From the NCBI GenBank assembly GCA_003242675.1, contig QGVE01000007.1:1-41770 (forward strand): 41,770 nucleotides of DNA. Direction: 5' to 3'. The notes under the pieces were generated by a model that searched no databases, was not told where the DNA came from, and saw only the letters and a list, made by a program, of their open reading frames with translations. Shown in pieces: positions 1 to 8,112 of this stretch. Position 1 is the first letter of the stretch. Each line of letters opens with the position of its first letter. A program made the translations under genes and the position numbers. The DNA is from Bacillota bacterium (GTDB lineage: Bacteria; Bacillota_E; Symbiobacteriia; Symbiobacteriales; Symbiobacteriaceae).

Positions 1-527
<527 letters not shown>

Positions 528-560
528 CCTCTGCGCTCCCCCTCCTGCGTTTGGCCACCG

Positions 561-809
561 CTAGCGGGTCCGCCCGCCGAACTGCGCCCGGGTCAGGTGC
601 GCCTGCACCACGCCCGCCTTCGCCCAGCCGCTGCCCGAAAGGGGACCGGCCGGGCCCGCGCTGCCGGGCCCACGCCCCCACCCCGGCGCCGCCGGCTCGA
701 TCGACCGGATCGTGAAGCTGCCCACGGGCTGGTCCATCGCCGCCGCAAGGGCGGCGGTGATCACCGCCACCACCTCCGCCGGCAGCTGTGCGCGCCACGG
801 ACCTGCCAT
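561..809 (-). CDS. Small protein resembling the C-terminal tail of OadG/decarboxylase gamma subunits
   Basis: 82 residues. The ATG (807-809) overlaps the stop of the biotin carrier gene as TGATG, which suggests translational coupling. The N-terminal part (LPAEVVAVITAALAAAM, then VGSFTIRSIEP) and the Trp-Ala-Lys-Ala-Gly segment near residues 62-66 resemble, from memory, the cytoplasmic tail of OadG-type gamma subunits of sodium-pumping decarboxylases. The membrane helix that normally precedes this tail is absent. Residues 39-60 are Gly/Pro-rich. I infer a structural or assembly role in the biotin-dependent complex; no catalytic motif is visible. The family assignment is tentative. Confidence 0.6.
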   Translation of the reverse strand: MAGPWRAQLPAEVVAVITAALAAAMDQPVGSFTIRSIEPAAPGWGRGPGSAGPAGPLSGSGWAKAGVVQAHLTRAQFGGRTR

Positions 810-1384
810 CAGCCGATCACCACCAGCGGGTCGTTCATCGCGACCGAATCGCCCCGGCTCACCAGGACCTGCTTCACCGTCCCCGCGTACGGGCTGGTGA
901 TGTCGTTCTCCATCTTCATGGCCTCCAGCACGGCCACGACGTCGCCCTCACGCACCTGCTGGCCCACCTGCACCGGCACGCTGACGATGATCCCGGGCAG
1001 GGGGGCGCAGACCGCCCGGCCCTCCGCCGGCGCCTCGCCGCCCGCCGCAGCGGGCCCGGCCGGCGCGGCCGCAGGGGCCGAGGCCGTGGCCGCCGCGGAC
1101 ACCGCCGCCGAGGCGGCTGCCGGCGCGGGGCCGGCGGAAGCCGGGCCGGCGGCAACCGCCGGGCCGCCGAAACCCGGGGCCGCCGCGGCGCCGAGGCCGT
1201 TGCCGGACACCGGAGCGGCGGCCGGGCTGATGAAGGAGGCCCCCGGCGCGCCCGCCGCAGGAGCCGGGACGGGCCCCACGGCCGGACCGGCTGCAGCGGC
1301 GTGGGCCGGGGCGGCGGAGGTGAGCTCCTCCACCTCCACGGTGTACGTCACGCCGCCGATGGTCACCCGAAAACGTCTGGTCAT
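809..1384 (-). CDS. Biotin carboxyl carrier protein
   Basis: Carries covalently bound biotin between the biotin carboxylase and the carboxyltransferase. 191 residues. A short N-terminal segment (1-23; MTRRFRVTIGGVTYTVEVEE) is followed by a long Ala/Pro/Gly linker (about 24-122) and a C-terminal biotinyl domain (about 125-191) with the AMKMEN motif, biotin on Lys157. The linker is characteristic of methylmalonyl-CoA decarboxylase and propionyl-CoA carboxylase carriers. The ATG has a strong ribosome site (AAAGGAGG). The stop codon overlaps the next gene's ATG. It lies 21 bases after the carboxyltransferase gene in the same operon. Confidence 0.93.
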   Translation of the reverse strand: MTRRFRVTIGGVTYTVEVEELTSAAPAHAAAAGPAVGPVPAPAAGAPGASFISPAAAPVSGNGLGAAAAPGFGGPAVAAGPASAGPAPAAASAAVSAAATASAPAAAPAGPAAAGGEAPAEGRAVCAPLPGIIVSVPVQVGQQVREGDVVAVLEAMKMENDITSPYAGTVKQVLVSRGDSVAMNDPLVVIG

Positions 1385-1405
1385 CCGCCATCCTCCTTTG
1401 CCCGC

Positions 1406-2965
1406 TCACACCGGGAAGTTGCCGTGCTTCTTCGCCGGGCGGGTCTCCCGCTTCGTCCCCAGGGCCTGCAGGGCCCGGGCCAGCATCGGACGCGTCTGGC
1501 GCGGGTCGATGACCGCCTCGACGAAGCCGCGGCCGGCGGCGTTGTACGGGGTGTTGAACTTCTCCTTGTACCGGGCGATCCACTCGGCCCGGGCCGCCTG
1601 GGGATCCGCGACGTCCGGCCCCGGCTTGAAGAGGATGTTGGCGGCCCCCTCGGCGCCCATCACCGCGATCTCGGCGGTGGGCCAGGCGATCGTGAAGTCG
1701 GCCCCGAGGGACTGGGCCGACATGGCCAGATACGCCCCGCCGTACGCCTTGCGGAGCACGACCACCAGCTTGGGCACCGTCGCCTCGCAGTAGGCGTACA
1801 GCAGCTTGGCCCCGTGCCGGATGATGCCGCCGTGCTCCTGCGCCGTGCCCGGCAGGTAGCCAGGCGTGTCGACGAAGGTGATCACCGGGATGTTGAAGGC
1901 GTCGCAGAACCGGATGAAGCGGGCGGCCTTGTCCGAGGCGTTGATGTCGATGCACCCGGCCAGCACCCGGGCCTGGTTCGCGACGATCCCCACCGTCCGG
2001 CCCGCGAGCCGGGCAAACCCCACGACCATGTTCATCGCCCAGCCCGGCTGCACTTCCAGGAAGTCGCCGTGGTCGACGACGGCGGTGATCACCTCCCGCA
2101 CGTCGTAGGGCTTGTTGGGGTTCTCCGGCACGACGTGGAGCAGCCGCTCCTCCGCCCGGTCGATGGGGTCGGTCAGGGGCCCCAGGGGCGGGTCGTCCAC
2201 GTTGTTGGGCGGCAGGAACGAGAGCAGCCGCCGGACTGCCGCGAGGCACGACGGCTCGTCCGGGGCCCGGAAGTGGGCGACGCCGGACTTCTCCGTGTGG
2301 GCCCGCGCCCCGCCCAGCTCCTCGTGCGTCGTGGTCTCGCCGGTGACGGCCTTGATCACCTCGGGGCCGGTGATGTACATGTAGCTGGTCTTGTCGACCA
2401 TGAAGATGAAGTCCGTGAGGCCCGGCGAGTAGACGGCGCCGCCGGCGCAGGGGCCCATGATGACCGAGATCTGCGGGATGACCCCGCTGGCCAGGGTGTT
2501 GTGGTAGAAGATCTGGCCGTAGCCGTTCAGGGCGTCGATGTGCTCCTGAATCCGGGCGCCGCCGGAGTCCTGGATGCCCACGATCGGGCATCCGGCCTTC
2601 ATCGCCATCTGCTGGACCTTCACGATCTTCCGGGCGTGCATCTCCCCCAGCGATCCGCCCATGACCGTGAAATCCTGCGAGAAGGCGTATACCGTGCGTC
2701 CATCCACGGTGCCGAAACCGGTGATCACGCCGTCCGCGGGCGTCTCCCGCTGGTCCATGCCCAGCTCCGTCCCGCGGTGGCGAACGTGCAGGTCGATCTC
2801 CACGAAGGAGCCCGGGTCAAACAGCAGTTCCAGCCGCTCCCGGGCCGTCAGCTTCCCCTGCTCCTTCCGCTTGGCCAGGGCCTGTGCCCCGCCGCCCAGG
2901 CGGAGCCGCGCCTCCCGGGCCTGAAGCTCCGCCACCAGATCCTCCATGCTCACGCTGCCGCTCAC
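1406..2965 (-). CDS. Acyl-CoA carboxyltransferase (propionyl-CoA carboxylase beta / methylmalonyl-CoA decarboxylase alpha)
   Basis: Transfers CO2 between carboxybiotin and propionyl-CoA/(S)-methylmalonyl-CoA. 519 residues, full length for the family, ending TRPAKKHGNFPV much as I remember for the Propionibacterium 12S transcarboxylase. Family motifs run in order: GKLTARERLELL near residue 37, DFTVMGGSLGE, DSGGARIQEH, GPCAGGAVYSPGLTDF, FVDTPGYLPGTAQEHGGIIRHGAKLLYAY and AEIAVMGAEGAANI. The start is uncertain: GTG at 2965, or ATG at 2947 six codons later; neither has a clear ribosome site. The first about 150 bases overlap the preceding epimerase frame, which stays open (see findings). Propionyl-CoA carboxylase is favoured because a biotin carboxylase is in the cluster, but decarboxylase function cannot be excluded. 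Confidence 0.93.
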   Translation of the reverse strand: MSGSVSMEDLVAELQAREARLRLGGGAQALAKRKEQGKLTARERLELLFDPGSFVEIDLHVRHRGTELGMDQRETPADGVITGFGTVDGRTVYAFSQDFTVMGGSLGEMHARKIVKVQQMAMKAGCPIVGIQDSGGARIQEHIDALNGYGQIFYHNTLASGVIPQISVIMGPCAGGAVYSPGLTDFIFMVDKTSYMYITGPEVIKAVTGETTTHEELGGARAHTEKSGVAHFRAPDEPSCLAAVRRLLSFLPPNNVDDPPLGPLTDPIDRAEERLLHVVPENPNKPYDVREVITAVVDHGDFLEVQPGWAMNMVVGFARLAGRTVGIVANQARVLAGCIDINASDKAARFIRFCDAFNIPVITFVDTPGYLPGTAQEHGGIIRHGAKLLYAYCEATVPKLVVVLRKAYGGAYLAMSAQSLGADFTIAWPTAEIAVMGAEGAANILFKPGPDVADPQAARAEWIARYKEKFNTPYNAAGRGFVEAVIDPRQTRPMLARALQALGTKRETRPAKKHGNFPV

Positions 2966-3368
2966 TCCCCAGGTGCTGCACCAGCTCGGTCAGCACGCCG
3001 CCCGTCGACCGGGGGTGCAGGAAGCAGACCAGGGTGCCGTGGGCCCCCGGGCGGGGCTCCGGGTCGACGAGCTGCAGCCCCCGGGCGGCGGCCTCGGCCA
3101 TCGCGGCGCGGATGTCCGGCACCCGGTAGGCCACGTGGTGCAGCCCCTCCCCCCGCCGCTCGATGTGCCGGGCGATGGGCCCGTCCGGAGCCGTCGACTC
3201 CAGGAGTTCCACCCGGGCGTCGCCGGCGGCGAAGAAAGCCACCCGCACTTTCTGGGCCGGCACCTCCTCGACGCCCTCAAGATGCAGCCCCAGCCGGTCC
3301 CGGTACAGCGCGATCTGCTCCTGCAGGTCGCGGACGGCTATGCCGATGTGATCGATCTCCATCATCAT
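2817..3368 (-). CDS. mce: Methylmalonyl-CoA epimerase with an extended out-of-frame tail
   Basis: Interconverts (R)- and (S)-methylmalonyl-CoA, linking mutase to carboxylase. Residues 1-133 are a typical vicinal-oxygen-chelate epimerase: MEIDHIGIAVRDL at the start, HHVAYRVPDI in the middle, and GVLTELVQ near residue 130, where family members normally end. Metal ligands are the His of DHIGIAV, the second His of LHHVAY and the Glu of LTELVQ. The frame has no stop there and runs on for about 50 more residues of Gly/Pro/Ala-rich sequence read out of frame through the start of the carboxyltransferase gene. The start is one of three adjacent ATG codons (3360-3368) behind AAAGGGGA. The tail is probably not functional; a lost stop, a frameshift or a genuine overlap are all possible. 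Confidence 0.88.
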   Translation of the reverse strand: MMMEIDHIGIAVRDLQEQIALYRDRLGLHLEGVEEVPAQKVRVAFFAAGDARVELLESTAPDGPIARHIERRGEGLHHVAYRVPDIRAAMAEAAARGLQLVDPEPRPGAHGTLVCFLHPRSTGGVLTELVQHLGSERQREHGGSGGGASGPGGAAPPGRRGTGPGQAEGAGEADGPGAAGTAV

Positions 3369-3387
3369 AGCACGTCCCCTTTCTTAT

Positions 3388-3428
3388 GACCAGATCCTAA
3401 GAACCAGATACTAGAACCCGGTACTAAG
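3388..3428. repeat. Three degenerate 13-14-base direct repeats
   Basis: Read on the minus strand the units are CTTAGTACCGGGTT, CTAGTATCTGGTTC and TTAGGATCTGGTC, spaced by 13-14 bases. They fill most of the gap between the B12-binding mutase subunit and the epimerase gene, and end about 20 bases before the epimerase start. The stretch is distinctly AT-richer than its surroundings. It could be a regulator-binding array or a decayed RNA structure; nothing else points to either. Confidence 0.45.
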
Positions 3429-3436
3429 TTTTCGGC

Positions 3437-3832
3437 TCACGCCGGCCGGACGCGCTGCCGGATGAACTCGACGGCGGCGCCCGTGGGGGTGCCGGGGGTG
3501 AAGACCTCGGCGATGCCCGCCGCCTTCAGGGCGGGGATGTCGTCCGCGGGGATGATCCCGCCGGCCACGACCAGCACGTCGCTAAGCCCCCGCGCCCTCA
3601 GGGCCTCGACCGTCCGGGGCAGGAGCGTGTTGTGGGCCCCGGAGAGGATGGAGAGCGCCACCACGTCCACGTCCTCCTGAAGGGCGGCCTCGGCGATCTG
3701 CTCCGGCGTCTGGCGCAGGCCGGTGTAGATCACCTCGAACCCGGCATCCCGGAACGCCCGGGCCACCACCTTGGCGCCGCGGTCGTGGCCATCCAGCCCG
3801 GGCTTGGCGACGAGAACGCGAATCTTCCGCAT
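3437..3832 (-). CDS. Methylmalonyl-CoA mutase, small B12-binding subunit
   Basis: Binds adenosylcobalamin for the separate catalytic subunit encoded upstream. 131 residues forming one flavodoxin-like B12-binding domain. The signature Asp-x-His-x-x-Gly is present as DGHDRG near residues 15-20, with His17 as the lower axial cobalt ligand. It is followed by the conserved SILSGAH (about 72-78) and VVAGGIIP (about 97-104) segments. In many bacteria this domain is fused to the C-terminus of the mutase; here it is a separate gene starting 3 bases after the large-subunit stop. It is therefore a split-type mutase, as in archaea and several thermophiles. Confidence 0.95.
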   Translation of the reverse strand: MRKIRVLVAKPGLDGHDRGAKVVARAFRDAGFEVIYTGLRQTPEQIAEAALQEDVDVVALSILSGAHNTLLPRTVEALRARGLSDVLVVAGGIIPADDIPALKAAGIAEVFTPGTPTGAAVEFIRQRVRPA

Positions 3833-3835
3833 GCC

Positions 3836-5506
<1,671 letters not shown>

Positions 5507-5627
5507 AGGACATCACCTCGTGAAGCAGGTTCCATTCGTTACGATTTTCACATCTCACGAACGAGACTCTCTACAAAGAATATTCCTTAGTTTTCGGCGG
5601 GCTGAGGGCGAATCCTTCTCGGGCATG

Positions 5628-5660
5628 AAAAAGACCACCACCGGCAGAGCCGGGGTGGCC
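5628..5660 (-). terminator. Rho-independent terminator of the small unknown gene
   Basis: On the minus strand a slightly imperfect GC-rich hairpin (arms GGCCACCCCGG and CCGGTGGTGGTC, loop CTCTG) runs straight into TTTTTC. It ends transcription of the gene at 5681-5935 before the mutase operon. Confidence 0.75.
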
Positions 5661-5680
5661 TGTTGTTCCATTCACGTTGC

Positions 5681-5935
5681 TCAGGCAGGCTCTTCGATGC
5701 GCTCGACCTGATCCAGCATTGCGTTTAATTCTGCGGCTGTAGCGGGATCGATGAGGTTGGCCCGCAGCGCCCCCCCGAGCTTCATGCGGAGGGAGACCGC
5801 CGCACAGCGGGCCGAGAACTGACCGTCCCTCGCGGCGACATGAGGGATGGATTCGACCTGGTAACGAAGCCAGACCGCGAGTGACATCGGGGTCTTGGAC
5901 CTGTCAACCGCCTTGCCGACCCTGTGCCCGCTCAT
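5681..5935 (-). CDS. Conserved-looking small protein of unknown function
   Basis: 84 residues, mildly basic N-terminus (MSGHRVGKAVDRSKTPMSLAVWLRYQ) and a helical acidic C-terminus (LIDPATAAELNAMLDQVERIEEPA). I do not recognise the family. There is no signal peptide or membrane helix, and one cysteine. The ATG at 5935 follows AAAGGTGG with 9-base spacing; an in-frame ATG 12 codons upstream lacks a ribosome site. The gene is monocistronic, with a strong terminator after it. The C-terminal AELNAMLDQVE pattern could be an oligomerisation or coiled helix. A DNA-binding role is possible but unsupported. Confidence 0.7.
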   Translation of the reverse strand: MSGHRVGKAVDRSKTPMSLAVWLRYQVESIPHVAARDGQFSARCAAVSLRMKLGGALRANLIDPATAAELNAMLDQVERIEEPA

Positions 5936-6009
5936 GGTAGTCGCCACCTTTCGTGCTTTTACTCTATACACGGACGGGGGGGCAGAAAGGTTCGAACCAA
6001 CCGAAGAGA

Positions 6010-6050
6010 CGCGAGACTGGCCAGGGCCGTGCGCCCTGGCCAGTCTCGCG
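6010..6050 (-). terminator. Perfect 18-bp stem-loop after the first MarR gene
   Basis: Arms CGCGAGACTGGCCAGGGC and its exact reverse complement, with a 5-base loop CGTGC. It lies 18 bases beyond the stop of the MarR gene at 6069. There is no good T-run on either side, so it may act as a Rho-independent terminator of unusual stability or as an mRNA 3'-end stabiliser. Confidence 0.6.
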
Positions 6051-6068
6051 CACCTGCGGGCTCCCGGT

Positions 6069-6569
6069 TCAGCTGGCTGCCACGAGCCGCTCCTTCGGCT
6101 TCAGCGCGTCCTGCGCGGCGAGCGGATCGGTCATGTCCCGCAGCAGCTCGTCCAGGTACTGGTGAATCTCCTGCGCCTCCTGCCACACAGGCTCCAGCCA
6201 CTCCTGGATGCGGGCGCGCAGCTCCGCCTCGATGGCGGGGACCTGGGCCCCCTTCTCGGTGAGGCTCAGCATGACGACCCGGCGATCCCCCTGGAGGCGG
6301 AACCGCTCCAGCCACCCGTCCCGCTCCAGCCGGTCGATGATGGCCGCCAGATTGCCGCGGGTGCAGTGCACCGCGTCGTTGACCTGCTGGAGCATCGTCG
6401 GGCGCTCCACCGACAGCTCCCGGAGCACCTGGAACTGGGGCCAGCTCAGGCCGTACGCCGCCCGGAGGTACCGCTCGCACTGCTGCTCCAGCCGGCTGGC
6501 CAGCCGCCTCACCAGGGTGATCCGCTCCACCGTCTCCACATCGATCCGGCTCAGGGCACCCACCCCCAT
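6069..6569 (-). CDS. MarR-family transcriptional regulator (first copy)
   Basis: Winged-helix DNA-binding regulator, probably a dimeric repressor. 166 residues from the ATG at 6567-6569. Helical dimerisation segments flank the recognition region: LSWPQFQVLRELSVERPTMLQQVNDAVHCTRGNLAAIIDRLERDGWLER, then the wing with the DRRVVMLSLTEKG signature. A longer start (ATG 6590, 173 residues) directly abuts the candidate promoter element at 6591-6617, whose transcript would begin downstream of that codon. The shorter start has AGGTGA 10 bases upstream and is preferred. It is a paralogue of the regulator at 7502-7957. The Cys in VHCTRGN sits at the recognition helix in both copies (VHCTRGN and LACTHSN); redox sensing is possible but unproven. 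Confidence 0.9.
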   Translation of the reverse strand: MGVGALSRIDVETVERITLVRRLASRLEQQCERYLRAAYGLSWPQFQVLRELSVERPTMLQQVNDAVHCTRGNLAAIIDRLERDGWLERFRLQGDRRVVMLSLTEKGAQVPAIEAELRARIQEWLEPVWQEAQEIHQYLDELLRDMTDPLAAQDALKPKERLVAAS

Positions 6570-6590
6570 CGCGCTTTCTTCACCTGTCAT

Positions 6591-6617
6591 TACGTATGGT
6601 CACCGTTAAATGTTCAC
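6591..6617 (-). promoter_or_regulatory. Shared element GTGAACAT-N11-CATACGTA, copy 1
   Basis: Upstream of the first MarR gene. The same two octamers with exactly the same 11-base spacing occur before the second MarR gene (8002-8028). Read as a promoter, GTGAAC-N17-CGTA resembles ECF sigma promoters of the SigW kind (known consensus TGAAAC-N16-CGTA). Read as an operator, it could be bound by one of the MarR proteins. Confidence 0.65.
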
Positions 6618-6757
6618 TGGGAGCAATTGAAAGTGCATATTTTCCTGCTGATTCTGCGATCCCTCCACTCGGCTCCGGCCGAGCCAAAGCTGACCGGCAT
6701 CACCCTTCCGCGTCGGGACAGTGGATAGATTGTGAGTAAACGCCTGAACAATCACCC

Positions 6758-6787
6758 TTGTTTGTCCTTCCGCAATGATGCTATGAT
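6758..6787 (+). promoter_or_regulatory. Candidate sigma-A promoter for the ECF sigma gene
   Basis: TTGTTT (6758-6763), 18-base spacer, TATGAT (6782-6787). It would give a leader of about 86 bases before the sigma gene's ATG. Confidence 0.5.
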
Positions 6788-6880
6788 TACGGCACGGGGG
6801 CGCCCTCTGGTGCGAAACATCCGCCTGCCCTTATTGCCCACAAGTTGTTCATCTGGGGCATGTACATAGAGAGGGGTTGA

Positions 6881-7441
6881 ATGGTCATGCGCGAAGGCGT
6901 CGAGACGTGGGGACAGCCCGCGCTCAGCGATGACGAGCAGCTGGGTCGGCTCATGGAGGTGATGGGCGGTTCCCTCCTCGCCTACGCGAACCGCCTCCTG
7001 GGCGACCCCTTTGCCGCCGAGGAAGTCTGCCAGGACGCCATGTACAAGGCCTGGTGCCACCTGGATTCGCTGGAACCCACCAGCCAGCTGCGGGCGTGGC
7101 TGTACAAGGTGACGCGCAACGCCGCCCTCGACGTGCTGCGCAGCCAGCGGCATCAGACCACCGCGCTCCTGACCGAGGACCTGCAGGACCCGACGCCGGG
7201 GCCGGAGACCGAGCTGGAGCGCAAGGCCTTCATCGAGGCCCTGTGTGCGGCGCTCAACCGGCTGCCGCCGCACTACACCTCGGTGCTGAGCCTGCGGCTC
7301 CTGGAAGGCTACTCGTACCGCGACATCGCCGAGGAGCTCAACCTGCCCCTGGGCACGGTGAAGAGCCGGCTGCGCAACGGCCTCCAGTACCTGTCCCGGG
7401 AGCTGGCCAGCGTCGGCGTGGACCAGAGCTACCTCTCGTGA
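6881..7441 (+). CDS. ECF-type RNA polymerase sigma factor
   Basis: Directs RNA polymerase to a small set of promoters. 186 residues. Region 2 (about 28-90: LLAYANRLLGDPFAAEEVCQDAMYKAW, then LRAWLYKVTRNAALDVLRS) and region 4 (about 126-172: LNRLPPHYTSVLSLRLLEGYSYRDIAEELNLPLGTVKSRL) are both complete, with a short linker between. The start ATG at 6881 follows AGAGGGG; a second in-frame ATG is at 6887. No anti-sigma gene is adjacent. Instead it sits between two MarR regulators that share an upstream element resembling an ECF promoter, so a circuit among the three is plausible. Confidence 0.93.
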   Translation: MVMREGVETWGQPALSDDEQLGRLMEVMGGSLLAYANRLLGDPFAAEEVCQDAMYKAWCHLDSLEPTSQLRAWLYKVTRNAALDVLRSQRHQTTALLTEDLQDPTPGPETELERKAFIEALCAALNRLPPHYTSVLSLRLLEGYSYRDIAEELNLPLGTVKSRLRNGLQYLSRELASVGVDQSYLS

Positions 7442-7458
7442 ATCCGGTGGAGTGAGAA

Positions 7459-7499
7459 AAGCCCGGGCGCTGCGCTCCGACTGCGCAGCGCCCGGGCTT
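7459..7499. terminator. Bidirectional terminator between the ECF sigma gene and MarR copy 2
   Basis: Perfect 17-bp stem (AAGCCCGGGCGCTGCGC and its complement) with a 7-base loop. The minus-strand exit runs into a short T-tract (TTTTC). It lies between convergent genes and can serve both. Confidence 0.85.
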
Positions 7500-7501
7500 G
7501 C

Positions 7502-7957
7502 TTACTCGTCCTCCTCCGGCCCTTCGGCCATCAACGCCTCCAGGGCCTGAAGCCGCTCGAAGAGCGGGTGGGCCTCGCCGAACCAGCGCCCCAGCGACAG
7601 GGTGAGGAACCGGTGCAGCCCCTCCTCGATCTCGTCAATCCGCTCCCCCTTCTCCGTGAGCTCGAGGTAGATCACCCGCCGGTCCTCCGCCGACCGCGTC
7701 CGCTTCACCCAACCGTCCCGCTCCAGCCGGTCCACGATGCCCGTGATGTTGCTGTGGGTGCAGGCCAGGGCGGCCGTCAGCCGCTTGGCCGACGTCGGTC
7801 CGCACTGGCGCAGGGTGCGGAGCACCGTGAATCCCGGCCAGCTGAGGCCGTGGGTGCGCCTCAGGTAGCTGTCGCACCGGGTCTGCAGGATGTGGGAAAC
7901 CACGGACGCCGTCCGCACGTACGCCAGGGGATCCATCGGCAGGGCGCTCGCTGCCAT
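7502..7957 (-). CDS. MarR-family transcriptional regulator (second copy)
   Basis: 151 residues. The same fold as the 6069-6569 regulator and clearly paralogous: LSWPGFTVLRTLRQCGPTSAKRLTAALACTHSNITGIVDRLERDGWVKR followed by the wing signature EDRRVIYLELTEKGERI. The chosen ATG (7955-7957) has GGAGAGGTGG six bases upstream; a GTG six codons earlier is possible but less well placed. The C-terminus is short and acidic. It is transcribed towards the ECF sigma gene and ends at their shared terminator. The upstream element at 8002-8028 matches the one before copy 1. Confidence 0.9.
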   Translation of the reverse strand: MAASALPMDPLAYVRTASVVSHILQTRCDSYLRRTHGLSWPGFTVLRTLRQCGPTSAKRLTAALACTHSNITGIVDRLERDGWVKRTRSAEDRRVIYLELTEKGERIDEIEEGLHRFLTLSLGRWFGEAHPLFERLQALEALMAEGPEEDE

Positions 7958-8001
7958 CGCAACCACCTCTCCCACCGGGCTTGTCCTCTTCTACCCACCA
8001 C

Positions 8002-8028
8002 TACGTATGTAACAACTAAGATGTTCAC
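8002..8028 (-). promoter_or_regulatory. Shared element GTGAACAT-N11-CATACGTA, copy 2
   Basis: Identical octamers and spacing to 6591-6617, 44 bases upstream of the second MarR start. The segment between the octamers differs. A weaker housekeeping-type alternative (TTGTTA, 16 bases, TAGAAG) overlaps it on the same strand. Confidence 0.65.
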
Positions 8029-8112
8029 ATACCGGCGTCATCCGCCGCACTCCGCGCGATGTTTCGAGAATTGCGTCGGTGGGCATAACTCATGCCAGGA
8101 GGTGGAGTGCGG

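Larger units (their letters stand above)
6570..6880. other. Divergent intergenic region between MarR copy 1 and the ECF sigma gene
   Basis: About 310 bases without a gene. It contains the shared element at its left end and a housekeeping-type promoter at 6758-6787. The middle (6620-6757) is locally AT-richer and shows no open frame with a ribosome site. Confidence 0.6.

Noticed and set aside
8055..8112. CATAACT before prkA as a SigE/SigG-type -10 box
   Set aside because: Bacillus prkA is SigE-dependent, but no matching -35 was found at proper spacing, and the hexamer is only 7 bases before the ribosome site.
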